This document shows positions 47,012 to 58,800 of a stretch of DNA of 64,000 nucleotides, piece by piece (the first letter of the stretch is position 1; every line of letters begins with the position of its first letter). Under the pieces are notes generated by a model that was given only the letters and a program-made list of their open reading frames with translations, had not been told where the DNA came from and made no database searches. The position numbers and the translations under genes were made by a program. The stretch lies in NCBI RefSeq assembly GCF_000005505.3, contig NC_016133.3:52231237-52295236 (forward strand), given 5' to 3'. The stretch is from Brachypodium distachyon. Taxonomy: Eukaryota > Streptophyta > Magnoliopsida > Poales > Poaceae.

Positions 47012-47175
47012 AAGGGCAACTCCAGCATGTCGACCCAAACGGTTCATCCGTGGGTTTTCGGAAGCCCGTCCAAATACGTCGTTCCGCTGGACCGCGCATT
47101 TGGTCCGTTTCCCGTAAACGGGCCGTGCTGGCCTAAACAGGTCGCTCCGCTGGAGGTGACCTAAGTGCTCTTACG
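47012..47175. mobile_element. Short GC-rich MITE-like fold-back
   Basis: AAGGGCAACTCCAGCATGTCGACCC at the left is matched by the complement of GGTCGCTCCGCTGGAGGTGACCTAAGTGCTC at the right, around a core with GTCCGTTT and GGACCGCG motifs. It resembles the grass elements that begin GGGCAACTCCAGC. Borders and target duplication are uncertain. Confidence 0.45.
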
Positions 47176-49935
47176 GATGACGGTCTCACCCCCGCACGGC
47201 TGTACCTGTACATCCGTGGAAAATTTTGAGAGCGTCGTTCAGGCCGAGCTCGACTTCTCAAGTCGCTGCTCGACTCGTTGTACAACTCTGAGCGCATAGT
47301 TTGACCGTGTGGATTTCTCTTTGGGGTGACATAGAATCACGTTACAGTACAGGATGTAAAAAAAAACTTCCATATTCCTACCGAGAACTCCTTAAGCCTC
47401 AAGCCTTCCCTCCAGTTTTGTTAACAAAATGTCAAATTGTAGGCAGAATTGTTCTTTTTTACGGGAAAATATGCATGCAGAGTTGCTCGGCCATGGATAG
47501 GAGAATTTTCTGTTCGTTTTTTTTTTATTTCTGTTCGTGTGTGGTCACTGGTCAGCGAAGAAGAAACGAAGCATCGAAACATCTAGCGACATGCGCTTTG
47601 TGGTGTGGAATTCTTTGCCCAACACTGGCCCAAGAGGGGGCTTGGGTATCTCTGGCTCTCGTATCGGTGCACGGTTCGCAGTGGGCTCGTTACTCGTTAG
47701 CCTCTTTTAAGTGGAAGTGCCTAAGTGGGCCGGCTACCTATGACCCAACAATCTACAATCACTACTTTTCCAGCCCATTCGAACTACAGATGTGGATGGA
47801 TGTATATTCATGATAGAATTTAAAGTGGGCTTTTTATCTCTCTTAATGGGCTTTAGCCCGAAAATTCCTTTTGGTGCGGTTCCTTTTCTTTTCCTTTGTG
47901 AGCCGTCGGCCAAAAAAAGTGGATCTGCATGCTGCAGGATTGGACTAAAATTTAAGAGTGCCACTGGTCAAACCTGTCTTAGATGAAAAAAAAAACAGAA
48001 GTTAAATCCTTTCGAAGACGGCGCAGGATCGTACCGCAGAAGCAGACGTTGTACGCCTCCAGGGAGGCTCGTCGTTGGAACATGTTTGATGAATTGATTA
48101 GCAACGGAACATATAAACCAGGAATCATACGTACGATACAGCAGATGAACTTCGAAAAAGAAGAAGGTGGCAAGCACACTCATTCCTCCGTAATGTTGAG
48201 CCAAACAGGTTAATGACGCAGTACTCTGATCCGGACGTAACAGAACCAACCAAAGGTTAACAACGCAACGCAATGATGCCGGGATCGCGCACCGGCGGGG
48301 CCAGAAACGTACTGCACCTAGAAAAGGAGGCAAAGGGCACAGGGAAGTGAACAGTCCGCGCAGCCCCGTCCGTGCGAAAGGCCGCGCGCGCAGGCAACCG
48401 ATAAAAGCGGCGGGACAACTCAGCTCGATATCCGTTTTTTCTTAAATAAAATCTAGAGAGAAACGAAAAAAGTCACAAGACTTTTTTTAATTAATAGATA
48501 ATATCTTCACATGAATGATAAGTCAAATTTACCATTGTACTAGATTTCATCTTTTCTTAAGAATTATTTAGTAATTTTAATCATCTACCCATTAATTATA
48601 AAATAGATAACTTATTATATAACATGTTTTGTTATCTTTTCTAATCGAGCGTGAAACGGATAAGATAAGACAGTATCGACCATTGTACGCCCTTAGCCTG
48701 CTGTGCATGCCACCGCGCGGATTGGCCAGCGCAGCGTGCTCCCCGGGTGGGCGGCAGGTGGCCGACAGGCGCCGGCCGCGGCAGGGGAACTGGGGGAGGA
48801 AGGCCGTCTGGCGTCTGCCCGTCTGAATGTCCGATCGAGAGACTGGGTACTAGTACTGCAGTGTGTGATGGCGAGGACGGTGGCCGGTTCGGGCCTGCGG
48901 GAGAAGGAGGCACGTGATGTGTGTCTCCGGCGCGAAGTTCGAGGCGGCGGTGATGGGTGAAATGAAATCGTCTGGATGGCTTGCCGGAGCGCCGGACGAG
49001 GACCGCGGCATGGTCAAAAGCGCAGCTGCTGGACCCTCTCCGCCGTTCGTGATTGGCCATCAAGGAGTCATTTACGGTGACTAGAACCATCCTCCGCAAT
49101 CAGAAAAAAAAAAAGATCCTCCGCAGCAGCAAAACGTCACGCATAAATTTGCCTGAGAGGCTGAGATCTGGATGACAGCAGTATTTGTTTAACTGTTTGT
49201 TTAGCTTTACAAATACCGGGGCATGTTGAAAAATTCAGGGTGGTACTGTATATTCTCATTTCTTTGCTTTTTTCGTGGTGTCGTTCATGATTCCGCAAAC
49301 AGCTGATGTCATGAGTAAACACATTCATATACTGATTGTGCAGATAAGATTCCTGATTTAAAATCTTGAAATTCAAACTAGTTTTCGTATAGAATTCAGA
49401 TTGGCCCACCAACATGCTATTAAATTTTTTAACCGTGGGTACCTGAAACACGCTCCTGTGAGTAATGCATCATGATCATGTTTAAATTCCACTAACTAGG
49501 GTTGTAATCTAATCAATGACCCCAACTTCTTTCAATCATCAATGTACCCGGGCTGTCTTTTCAATATTCATATTGTATTCCATTGACAATCAACTAGCTT
49601 CCTTAAACCACATACGGATATTTAAGTAATTTCCACATAGCATATATTCCATGCACCATACAATGAGCATGTGACTTCATAACGAGGTAGCCGGGTATTA
49701 ATAGTTTCATAAATGATAAAGTTACAGGACACAAACATCCTACGAGGTCGTGGAAAACTTTATTACTACCATTTTCATATGCTTCTCACTTGGATCGTAT
49801 ATGTTAAAAAAATATACGCAATTGTTCTGCTTGCACATTTCCTACACTAAAAAACAGGTTTGTTATTTTTATGCCACACGGGAATTAGGTAATTCTAAAA
49901 ACTTGAAATTGCACAGATTTTTGTGTGAGTGGCAG

Positions 49936-49967
<32 letters not shown>

Positions 49968-50328
49968 TAGTTAGCCAGGCTCCTCAAAGAAAAAGAGAAA
50001 ACACAAGTTGCTAAATTTTGCATAGACATTTGTGTGAGTAGCAGGAATAATAATCATCTAGGATCATCGACTTAGAACTAAAAAGTTTTATGGGCTTTAG
50101 AAATAGAAGTCATGTTTTGACATATTTCAGGAGTCTCACGTTTTTCTTTAAAAATGTGGAATATTCAGACATCGAGAAGTGGAGTTTATGGATAGGTCTC
50201 TACTCTTATTGTCAACGCGAAAAAAGCAGCGGAATAACCGATAGAGCATATTGCCCATTATTCACTTTTTTAAAAAAGCAACTATTTCTTGTGTGATTTG
50301 ATGCTAGCAAACCGCTAAACAACTTTTA
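47176..50328. other. Gene-free spacer
   Basis: No gene is recognised. A GC-rich island at about 48690-49080 has open frames on both strands (48641-49099 minus, 48703-48960 plus) without family motifs. An (AAT)n microsatellite lies at 49936-49967. Confidence 0.4.
49936..49967. repeat. (AAT)n microsatellite
   Basis: About ten ATA/AAT units follow TTTTTGTGTGAGTGGCAGG. A similar leader with only two to three units recurs at about 50022-50052, suggesting a small duplication followed by expansion of one copy. Confidence 0.9.
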
Positions 50329-50640
50329 GGCCTCTTTGGTTCACAGGGTTAGAAAAAAATAGGAGTAAAAAAAATACAGGATTGCAATGTCAGTATAACT
50401 TAATTCGTACTACATGATTTTATTTTCAACATAGTTTGTTTGACTGCATTGTAGGAAAACGAAGGATTATTTCCAAGAGGTTGGAGTTGATGGAAAATTT
50501 CATGTATCACGTTGGAAATGAATCGACAATTTTTTCTATGTGACTCACTTCTATGAATCAAACGATCCACGTAGGATTTGTTTTACAGGATTTTAATCGT
50601 TTAAAATTCCTACGAAAAAACTTTTGAATTAACATAGGCC
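50329..50640. mobile_element. hAT-type MITE, 312 bp
   Basis: It begins GGCCTCTTTGGTTCACAGGG and ends AATTAACATAGGCC, an imperfect complement. The interior carries ATACAGGATTGCAATGTCA, GTTTGTTTGACTG and ATTCCTACG blocks shared with 5280-5590 and 40030-40305. No transposase. Confidence 0.6.
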
Positions 50641-52649
50641 TTTCACGGGGACGAAATCCGCAGTACGTAGCCTGTTGCCATCCCTAGCACCCATCCTCCA
50701 ATTTTCGGTGGGGTGGTCCAGCCGGCTTGCTGGCTAGCTGGCCCGGCCAAAAGTTCTCGCTCTGTCCCTGTTGCTTCATTCTCTTTTGATCTGTCCATTT
50801 TTCCTCGTGGTGGTCCTTCAAGCAACTGGCGCGCTCGAAGACCGTGGGCATGCAGAGCTGTTGAGACCCAGGCCAGCGAGCATGAACGGCCGGGAAACGA
50901 ACCTAATTAAGCCCTTGTAAATTCTAATCCAATGATCATTCCCGTGCCCACAGGCAATCTGTGAAAGCTCCCTACACTCCGGGACGTACCGTTTGAGCTG
51001 ACGTGCGCGCGCGTATACCACTGTGCCAACTTCCAAGTCTCGATCCCCGCCCTGTCACAGTACTACAGTTCCGCTACTTGTACGCATAGCCACCGAACTC
51101 CATCGCCGTCGAGGAAGATCGATCCAAACGCGGCGGTCTCGATCGATCGATCGCACAACCGGGCCGGCGGCGGGATCGAGCTAAGCTGCAATTATTGCTG
51201 GATCCATCGATCTATAGCGCGTAGCTGTCGAACCTTGGTGATCCCTACCGGGACGCTCTAAACTCCAACCGCTACAGTCCGCGGACCAGAATCACCACCG
51301 GCGCGTCCGTCTAAGCTAGCCAGGTCTCCGGTGCAATCGAGAGCCGACATGTTTGAACCTTGGCGCGCGCACGCACACACACAACACGTAGTACAGACGT
51401 CGGTTGTTAACACCGTGATCACCACGGCATCGGGACAGGCACACCGCACCGGTTGTGGAGGGGAACTAGTAGCATCGATCGCCCGCTTCTATTATCAGCC
51501 GTGTGCGTGTAAACTGTGGTTTGCCAATTTGGTTTGTGTGAGTAATAATCGACAGCGACGCGCTGGGCTGGTTGCCATTAAATTCTCGATGGGGAGGACG
51601 ATGAATCGATGGGGATACGGGACGAATAACGGCGCGTTTGTCAGCTTGTTGTACGCGCGCGCTGCGCGTCGGTGTCGGGCATATGGCGCGGATCGGAATA
51701 TATCTCGCGAGCGAGATCATGATGCTTTCTAATTTGACTGACGTGAGAGGGAAAAGAGAAAGCTTGGTGCCTCGAACTTACTCGCTGTTGGATTGACTTC
51801 CTAAGGCGTATGTTAATTCAAAGATTTTACGAAGATTTTACTCGCTGTTGGATTTTCGACGTGGTTTAATTTGTGCCCGCTGATGCGGTATTGTTCTTTT
51901 TGATACAGCAGTGTGAACAATATAAGCTTTTAATCGCATATTGTAGTGTGTTCAGAGAGGCATAGTGGGAGTAATAATTTCCTTGCGTTTTGTGTGCGTC
52001 AGGAGCCATGAGATGGAGAATGATGCGCAGTGCCTGGGACGTAGTGATCATGCGTGCCTGTAGTTTTCTGCGGTTTGCAATAAGTTATAGACTTAGCATA
52101 TGCCTCGATCCTCAATGTATAATCACTGCACCGATTTCATCTTGTCTGGCTACGCCTGGACAGAGCACATGGTCAGCGCAAAAGCGTACGCCAGGCACTG
52201 TGCTGATTGGTTACAACTTTGAACTGTATCGATTGTACCGTCGCTTGGCACCTGCAAAATCGTGTCAAGTCTATGTCATGATACATTAATACCGTCACTT
52301 GCCATCATTAACATTTTATAAAAAAATTGAAAACAATGCTCTCCTCTTTTAGTTGAACACAATACTACTCGTATGATACTGTCCAATATCTGATCCAAAT
52401 CAGACAGATGTGTGCTTATACTTGATTTGATATATACGTAGAATAACACCCACAGATTTGCATGGTCCCCTCAGCGCATACAATGCACCGATGATATGAG
52501 TAAGAATTTGACTTCCATGCCTGGGTAACAGGCTAAGCAATCATTAAGTTGTAAGTATTGTATCTGTCCTTAGTTCCTTACGGATTTTTAAAATCAGCCA
52601 ATTCCAATTTTTACTTCCTCTAAGAAAGTTTATGACATATTCTTTCCCA
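50641..52649. other. Gene-free spacer, partly GC-rich
   Basis: No gene is recognised. A run of GATC tetranucleotides lies at about 51142-51155. The frame at 51331-51732 lacks family motifs. Confidence 0.4.
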
Positions 52650-53165
52650 TTTAGCAAAAAAGTTCTCCTTTTTACCTCATTTAGTTTTGACATAGTTAGC
52701 CCCCTTTTAAGATTTTCGGTCATCGATCCTGACAGAATGGCTCCATGTCAGGCCTACGTAGCATCTCCACTCCAAAACATATCTCTTTAATACGCTTCGA
52801 CTAGGGTTTAAAATTTTTGCAACCCTAAAAGTTTAAAGGTCATCAAAATTTTAGAATAAATTACATTAGTTTCTACGAAATCTGTTGAGTTTAGACAAAA
52901 TTTCACCCAAAAAACAATTTTGAGATTTAAAACTTGTATGATTCTAGTTCAAAATTTTGAGTTCGAAGCGTAAATATTTAGGAGATACGCCTTAGATGTG
53001 GAGGCGCCACATAAGCCTGCTTTGTGGGGCCATTGTCAGGATAGTTAAAAGTCTTAAAAAGGGGTAAAATCATGTCAATTTTTTTTAATTCATTTTCATT
53101 AGATGTGGTTAAAATGTGCCACAATTTTTCTAGATGGGTTAAAAACTGGAATTCGCTCTTTTAAG
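52650..53165. mobile_element. Fold-back element with long, diverged inverted ends
   Basis: The left arm (CCTTTTTACC, TTGACATAGTTAGCCCCCTTTT, ATCCTGACAGAATGGCTCC, AGGCCTACGTAGCATCTCCAC, ATATCTC) is mirrored by the complement of 53165-52975 (TTGACATGATTTTACCCC, ATCCTGACAATGGCCCC, AGGCTTATGTGGCGCCTCCAC, GTATCTCC). Arms of well over 100 bp around an AT-rich centre suggest a Mutator-like or fold-back MITE. Exact borders and target duplications are not resolved. Confidence 0.6.
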
Positions 53166-53451
53166 ATACATGGAAAAAGCTTATAAACTGAAAAGTAGAG
53201 AGTAATTAATATGTTTCCCCGACTAGAAAAAAACCCCGTAATTATTCTTTTGCGAGTAGAAACGGAACCACATGTAGTCCTTCATGCTCACTGCTGCAAT
53301 TTATTTATGGCTACACTCTAGCTAGCTTGTTTAGAGGCATTTATTAGAATCAAAATTGCCCCCACTATGGATGTCCTTGCTTGTATGGTCGTATGCACAG
53401 ATCCACCCGGAGGAAGCCACCGAGGTACTCACTCCAATTCTAAATTGTTGT

Positions 53452-53522
53452 CGAAATATTACATGTATCTAAATGTTTTTTAAAAATAGATACATCCACA
53501 TTTGGGCAAATTTGAGTCAATA
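53452..53522. mobile_element. Truncated Stowaway-type MITE
   Basis: ACATGTATCTA..TTTTTAAAAATAGATACATCCACATTTGGGCAAATTTGAGTCAATATACTCCC matches the right two-thirds of the intact element at 63503-63609, including the ATACAT.CA.ATTTGGGCAAATTTGAG block. The terminal repeat is lost or overwritten by the adjoining element. Confidence 0.55.
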
Positions 53523-53524
53523 TA

Positions 53525-53797
53525 CTCCCTCCGGTTCAAAAGAAGTGATGCTTTGGACAAACATAACTTCGGTTCAAAACCTTGACATACGATGTCATTT
53601 GAACTTTTAGACTGATACATGGAAATTATATGTATAAGTTTGTGTCGGAAGTGTTTCTACAATATTACTGTATAATTTTGTTGGGTATTATATATGCCCT
53701 AGTACAATATGAACTAGCGGTCAAAATTACATCCTGAAGCCAATATCAATGTCCAAGATATCATTTTTCTTCTTCTTTGTGAAATATAAAGGGAGTC
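53525..53797. mobile_element. Stowaway-like element, about 273 bp, diverged right end
   Basis: Starts CTCCCTCCGGTTCAAAAGAAGTGATG after TA and ends TTCTTCTTTGTGAAATATAAAGGGAG. The ends are complementary only in part (CTCCCT and the AAAGAAG block). Border at the right is approximate. Confidence 0.45.
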
Positions 53798-55606
53798 CCC
53801 ATTTCCTGACTATTATATGCACTAAGTCAATCGATCTTAAATATTGCAAGAAAGAAGTCAATCCTAAATTATTTCAATAAAAAAGCCAATCAAATTTTTC
53901 GTGGAAGAAACTAACTCTACATATGCCACAGAGAGACACTTTTTACTGGTCTATCTCTTCTTTTCACAAAGTGAGGGGGTCCTAAGGAAGGAAATGAGAG
54001 CTCAGGCAAAAAGCAGCACTTTATTTTTGTGTGTAGTGTCATTGAACTTGCCAGACTATACTTGGAAAGCCCCGGGAGACAAAATTATGGGCCTTAATTC
54101 CAAGAATGATGGGATCATATAGGCGTCTTGTACTAGCTAGCCTGAGAGTCTCTAGCTATCGACCTCTCTCAGTCTCCTACCTATCTACACTGTAGCTAGT
54201 CACTACTGTCCACCTGTGACAGTACCTAATTCATCTGAAATTTACACGACACTGCTAAATCTCTCCAGAGTTTCCGTTTCAAAGCTAGGAACTGAGCACT
54301 GGATCTGCCTCGGCTCGGTAAAGCGATGTAGTATAGTCCACAGAGCATTGAGGGTAACAACGTGCAGGAACAGTGCTTGGGTCCTGCGTCCCGGCCTCCT
54401 TCTGGCGTTACCAACCTGCGAGATGATGGCGGAATGGGATAGGGGTATGTCGAGAATGTACGTACAACCATCATGACCTTGCAGACATATCGGAAACAGA
54501 AGGGAAAAGGGAGAACGGAAACCCTAGAAATATTCTCTTGGTAGCCACTCAATCATAGGTGCCCACATATGATTGGGTTAATTACCAACAAACGGTGCAC
54601 AACACAAAACTTTATGTGGTCCTAGTCTCTTATATATATATTCTCGCTCTTAATTTGGTACTCCTTTGCCTACATGGATTATTATTTTTTGTTGTAGAAA
54701 ATACTCATCTGCATGCATTATGATCTTCAGTAAAGTGGTCATGTTAGTCAAGATTCCTCCGATTGCATGGGCTTTTTGCATTGCAGCCGATGTTTCTTTT
54801 TCTAGCTAGTGGATGCATTTGTTGTATTATGCGCTAGATATATAGATGGATGCCCGGACTTGGCTTACCACCGGCCGGTATAGTAGGTGGTGTTGGTGTT
54901 CGTACAAGCTATGGGCCGGAGAGGGAGAGCTAGAGGAGATGCATCATGTATGCATGACCCTTTTTACTGATCTGGGTGACGAAAATGACGCCGGCGATTA
55001 GGACAATTTGCCACCAAGCTAGCTAGCTACTACTTAGACCAGCTAGTTCCAAGAATATCTATTAAAATATTTAAAGAAAAGATAGATTATAGGGCACTTG
55101 ATCTCGGTAGGAAACCTATCTTGCTGAAAGAGACAAGGTGGACCGTCGACATCAAATCAATTAATCTTTTGTACAAGAGCCAGTGGCGTAGTGGGACGAC
55201 GTAAATAAGTACACGTATTAGTGGTGCGCTCTCTGATTAGACAGAGGATATCGCTTGTTAATTTAGTTACCAGTATATGTTGCGTGCTGATCTCATAGCC
55301 TTCTTTCGGAGACGATGCTTTTCGGCCGGCCGGAAAATTGACTGTCAAAAAAGAAGGAATTTAAATCCCAGATTGAACGAAATCCGGACATCGCTTAATT
55401 CCGCAGAGGTACGAAACCCTGCCCGCACTGCGGCACCGGCCTCTCGCTCGCGATCTCCTCCAGAAGACACGAGAAAAACGGCGAAGAAAGGAAAGAAACC
55501 ACCCACGCATCAGAGCCGCCAAGGCGACTGTTTCTCCACGGCCACGGCTCCACCCTCCACTTGTTGAAAGACTCCGCCGCTCCGCCCCCTACCGCCAGTC
55601 TCCCGC
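53798..55606. other. Gene-free spacer upstream of the bHLH gene
   Basis: Frames at 53901-54122 and 54216-54552 carry no family motifs. The last few hundred bases become CT-rich and GC-rich and probably contain the promoter of the bHLH gene. Confidence 0.4.
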
Positions 55607-55613
55607 TATTTAT
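55607..55613 (+). promoter_or_regulatory. Candidate TATA box of the LHW-type bHLH gene
   Basis: TATTTAT sits in a GC-rich, CT-rich promoter 204 bp before the ATG at 55817. Initiation near 55640 would give a leader of about 180 nt that includes the upstream ORF at 55672. Confidence 0.4.
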
Positions 55614-55671
55614 CGGAGGGCACCCTCCGTGCTTAAACCCCTTGCGCTCCCCCTGGATTACACTTCCCCTC

Positions 55672-55785
55672 ATGCTGTTCTCCCTGCCTGCTGCTCCTCC
55701 TAGATCGATTACACTTTCCTTCCTCGGCCCAACTGCTGCACCTTTGCCCGGAGCGGCGTCTTTTTTGTTGCGCGCGCTAGCTTAA
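55672..55785 (+). promoter_or_regulatory. Upstream ORF of 37 codons in the bHLH leader
   Basis: ATG at 55672 opens a frame (MLFSLPAAPP...RALA) ending in TAA at 55783-55785, 31 nt before the main ATG. If transcription starts near 55640 this is the first AUG on the mRNA, so it would be expected to reduce or condition translation of the main frame. Conservation is unknown. Confidence 0.45.
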
Positions 55786-55816
55786 TTGATTCGGTTCCCG
55801 CCGCGTGCCTCGGTCG

Positions 55817-58800
55817 ATGGCGGAGGCGCTGGGAGCGCTTTGCCGCGGCGGAGGATGGTCCTATGCGGCGATCTGGAGCACCGACCGTCGCGACCCAAGG
55901 TGAGTAGTGAAGGCACCTGTTGCTGGTGGTCGTATATAGATCTACATCATCTGTATTTCGTTGGAATTGTTCCTCCGACTTCACACCGCCGCAGTGTTTA
56001 TTTTCTCGGGGTTTTCCACCCAAGAAGAGCGAGATCCCGAGACCGGATTTGCGTAACAGTGTCGTTTGCTCCAAAAATGGAAAAATCGAAGCGTACATTG
56101 GGATGTCAAGCATGGATTTGCATTTTTTTTTTCTTCATCTGGTCAAGTTGGACTCCCCACCCCGTTTTGATAGAGGTTAAAAGGAAAAGGTTATCCGAAC
56201 TCTGTAGTTTCTGTATGCTCATATCTTGCATTCTCCCAACAGTGGTAGTACACATACGTAGCTTTCGAGAACTTGCTTTTGGCAGGAAGTAGTGCATATC
56301 CCACTAGCAGTTCTGCCCTCTTGTTGCTATCCAATCTCTTCCTGTAAGCTGTAAGCACCAAGCACGTAAGGAATACTGTAGAGATTTTTTTTTGTGCACA
56401 AATCCGTAGCAAAGCAACTGCTACTATTTAAATTTATTTATATTACTCCGTATAATAACTACTACTTGGTGCTCTTGTTTTTGAGAATGTTACGAGGTAA
56501 TCCCTACTTCTCACGCGATTTGCTCGGACAGAGGATGTGCTGGGATGCTTGCTTCCTTAGTGAATCGCCTGTCCTGATTCCACGAACGCGTGAAATTGAG
56601 GGGACGTAATTTACTCTTTATTTTAGCCTCCAATTCTACCTTATGGACTGTACAAAGTTGCTTTCTCTCCTAACTTTCCTAGCCAAAGCATTAGTATAAG
56701 TTTGCAATCCTATCAAAATTGACAGTAAAGCTTGTCGCATCTTTTCTGATTATCTTATTTTTAATTTTGGACACACTCCAAAAGTTTACCATCATCGACC
56801 TTTTTGTTTTGTTATCTGTTTCTTTGCTTATTGCTGTAAAGATCTCTTGCATCTGGTGCAAAGTTTAGAGCAACTTTCCCTAGATCCAGACATCCAGTAA
56901 ACATAATACATTTGAGCCTTCCTGCGAAATAGTTTTTTTAAGACCTCTGCTGATTTGTAATATAACACTGTAATTTACTGATGCTTTTATTTCATATATA
57001 AGGTTGCTCACCATAGGAGAGTGCCACTGCGAAGATGAAGCCCGAAAAGTTGTTGAGAATATGCTTAATCAGGTCCATGTTGTTGGAGAAGGGTATGGCA
57101 CGATGACCTTTTGTAACACTCGATTCAATTGATCTTGTGCATGGTATCTTGGTGCTTGATATTTTAAACGATTTTGCGCCTACTTGTGGCTCAATACCGC
57201 AACAGCGCTCAATTATTTGCTACAGATTTTCCTGTTAAGGCATTCTAAAATGCTACTGTAGCTATTAACATTGATTTTGAAGAATATTTGAGATTGACAT
57301 ATATGACTAACCCACCAGTATCCCATCAACTGTTTAACCTTTTTAATTTTGAATTTCTACTGCTCCATTAAGATGCTTGGCTCCACTTACTAATACTGCT
57401 TCTTCTGTGTTTCAGCATCATAGGATCAGCTCTAGCAAGTGGGGAGTGCCGATGGATTTCCGATGACATTTTCTTTAATTTGGTTCAGACATGCAACACA
57501 GACAACCTAAGCTTATTTCAGGTATAGATTTCCTGTTCCCTGATCACATGTCTCCCTTGAAATGATGTGCTTACAAGTTTATATCACTAAAACTAGTACC
57601 TAATCTGATTCTCCAAAAAATTATAACTACGAAAGAGTCTGTTTAGGCTGAGAGCTCATGTGTGTCGAACTTTTGATAAGTGCGCCTGAGTTTTTAAGTA
57701 GAAACAACACATGGACATTAAAACATAATTCACTCGTGCACCCTTTATGTCCATACTTCCTTTACTAGTTTATTGCAGAAAATAAGAATTTTCCTTATTT
57801 TAACAGCGGAAGATTACCTTCTTGTAGGGCTATACTTGGTGGCAACATCAGTTCCTAAGCGGAATAAAGGTCATTTCACCTTTTTCTTTTCCAAAAACAT
57901 TAGCTCTTACGCTAATTTGGGCAGAACTTGCCTTATTTCTTATTGATTAAAAATATATTAATTAGTCACTGAAAAGATACATCCTCTACAGACTATTGCA
58001 GTAATACCTATCCCGACACTTGGTGTGGCACAGTTCGGCTCAACACAAAAGGTAGTGTATATAAGTTTCTCAAATTCAACCTTCATCATCATGATATCAA
58101 TCTATTGGTTGCTCCGTCGTATCATTGGCTCATTTGTTAAAATGAATTGTTCTCATCAGTTCGTTGGAAGCTGCTATCTTTTGACTGATGCCAATTCTTG
58201 AGAGAATGAATGTTTTAGAAATATTTGTTGCTTGGATTGCTATGTCAGTAAGTTAAGAATTTTTCAGATGCTATTAGATATATGTACTGCAAACTTCCTT
58301 CTTGCCGTAAATCTAGTATACCATTATGCATCACGACATAACAGTTGCTACTTTCTCATGAAAATTTAAATTTTCACATCCACCAGGTTTCTGAGAGCTT
58401 AGAGTTTCTGGACCATGTTAAAGGTACATTTAGTGGAAGAGAAAGCATCTTATGGGATCCTTCAACCAAACATATCCGTAAATTCCCTCATAATTCTCAA
58501 TGTCAACTCAGTTCTCTGAGCACAGAAGGTCTTGTGCCTATCAAGGCTGACCCGGAAAACAAGAAACTTCCTGAAAACACAGTAGCCGTAGAATCTCTTG
58601 GGAGTTTAGTTAGTAGTTCAAGCAATTATTCTCCGAGCTCTTCAAATGGTTTCACCTCCTTCGGAAGTTGCAATGGTCTAAATCCTCATATAGTGGCCAT
58701 GCCAGTGAACTCCAAGTCAATAAATGCGGTCAGAGTATTTCATAATGTCAGCAATTTGATGCAGCACAATATTGGTTCAGAAAATCAATTACAGATTCAA

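Noticed and set aside
48641..49099. 152-codon minus-strand frame in a GC island
   Set aside because: A plus-strand frame overlaps it, no motif is seen and no splice partners were found.
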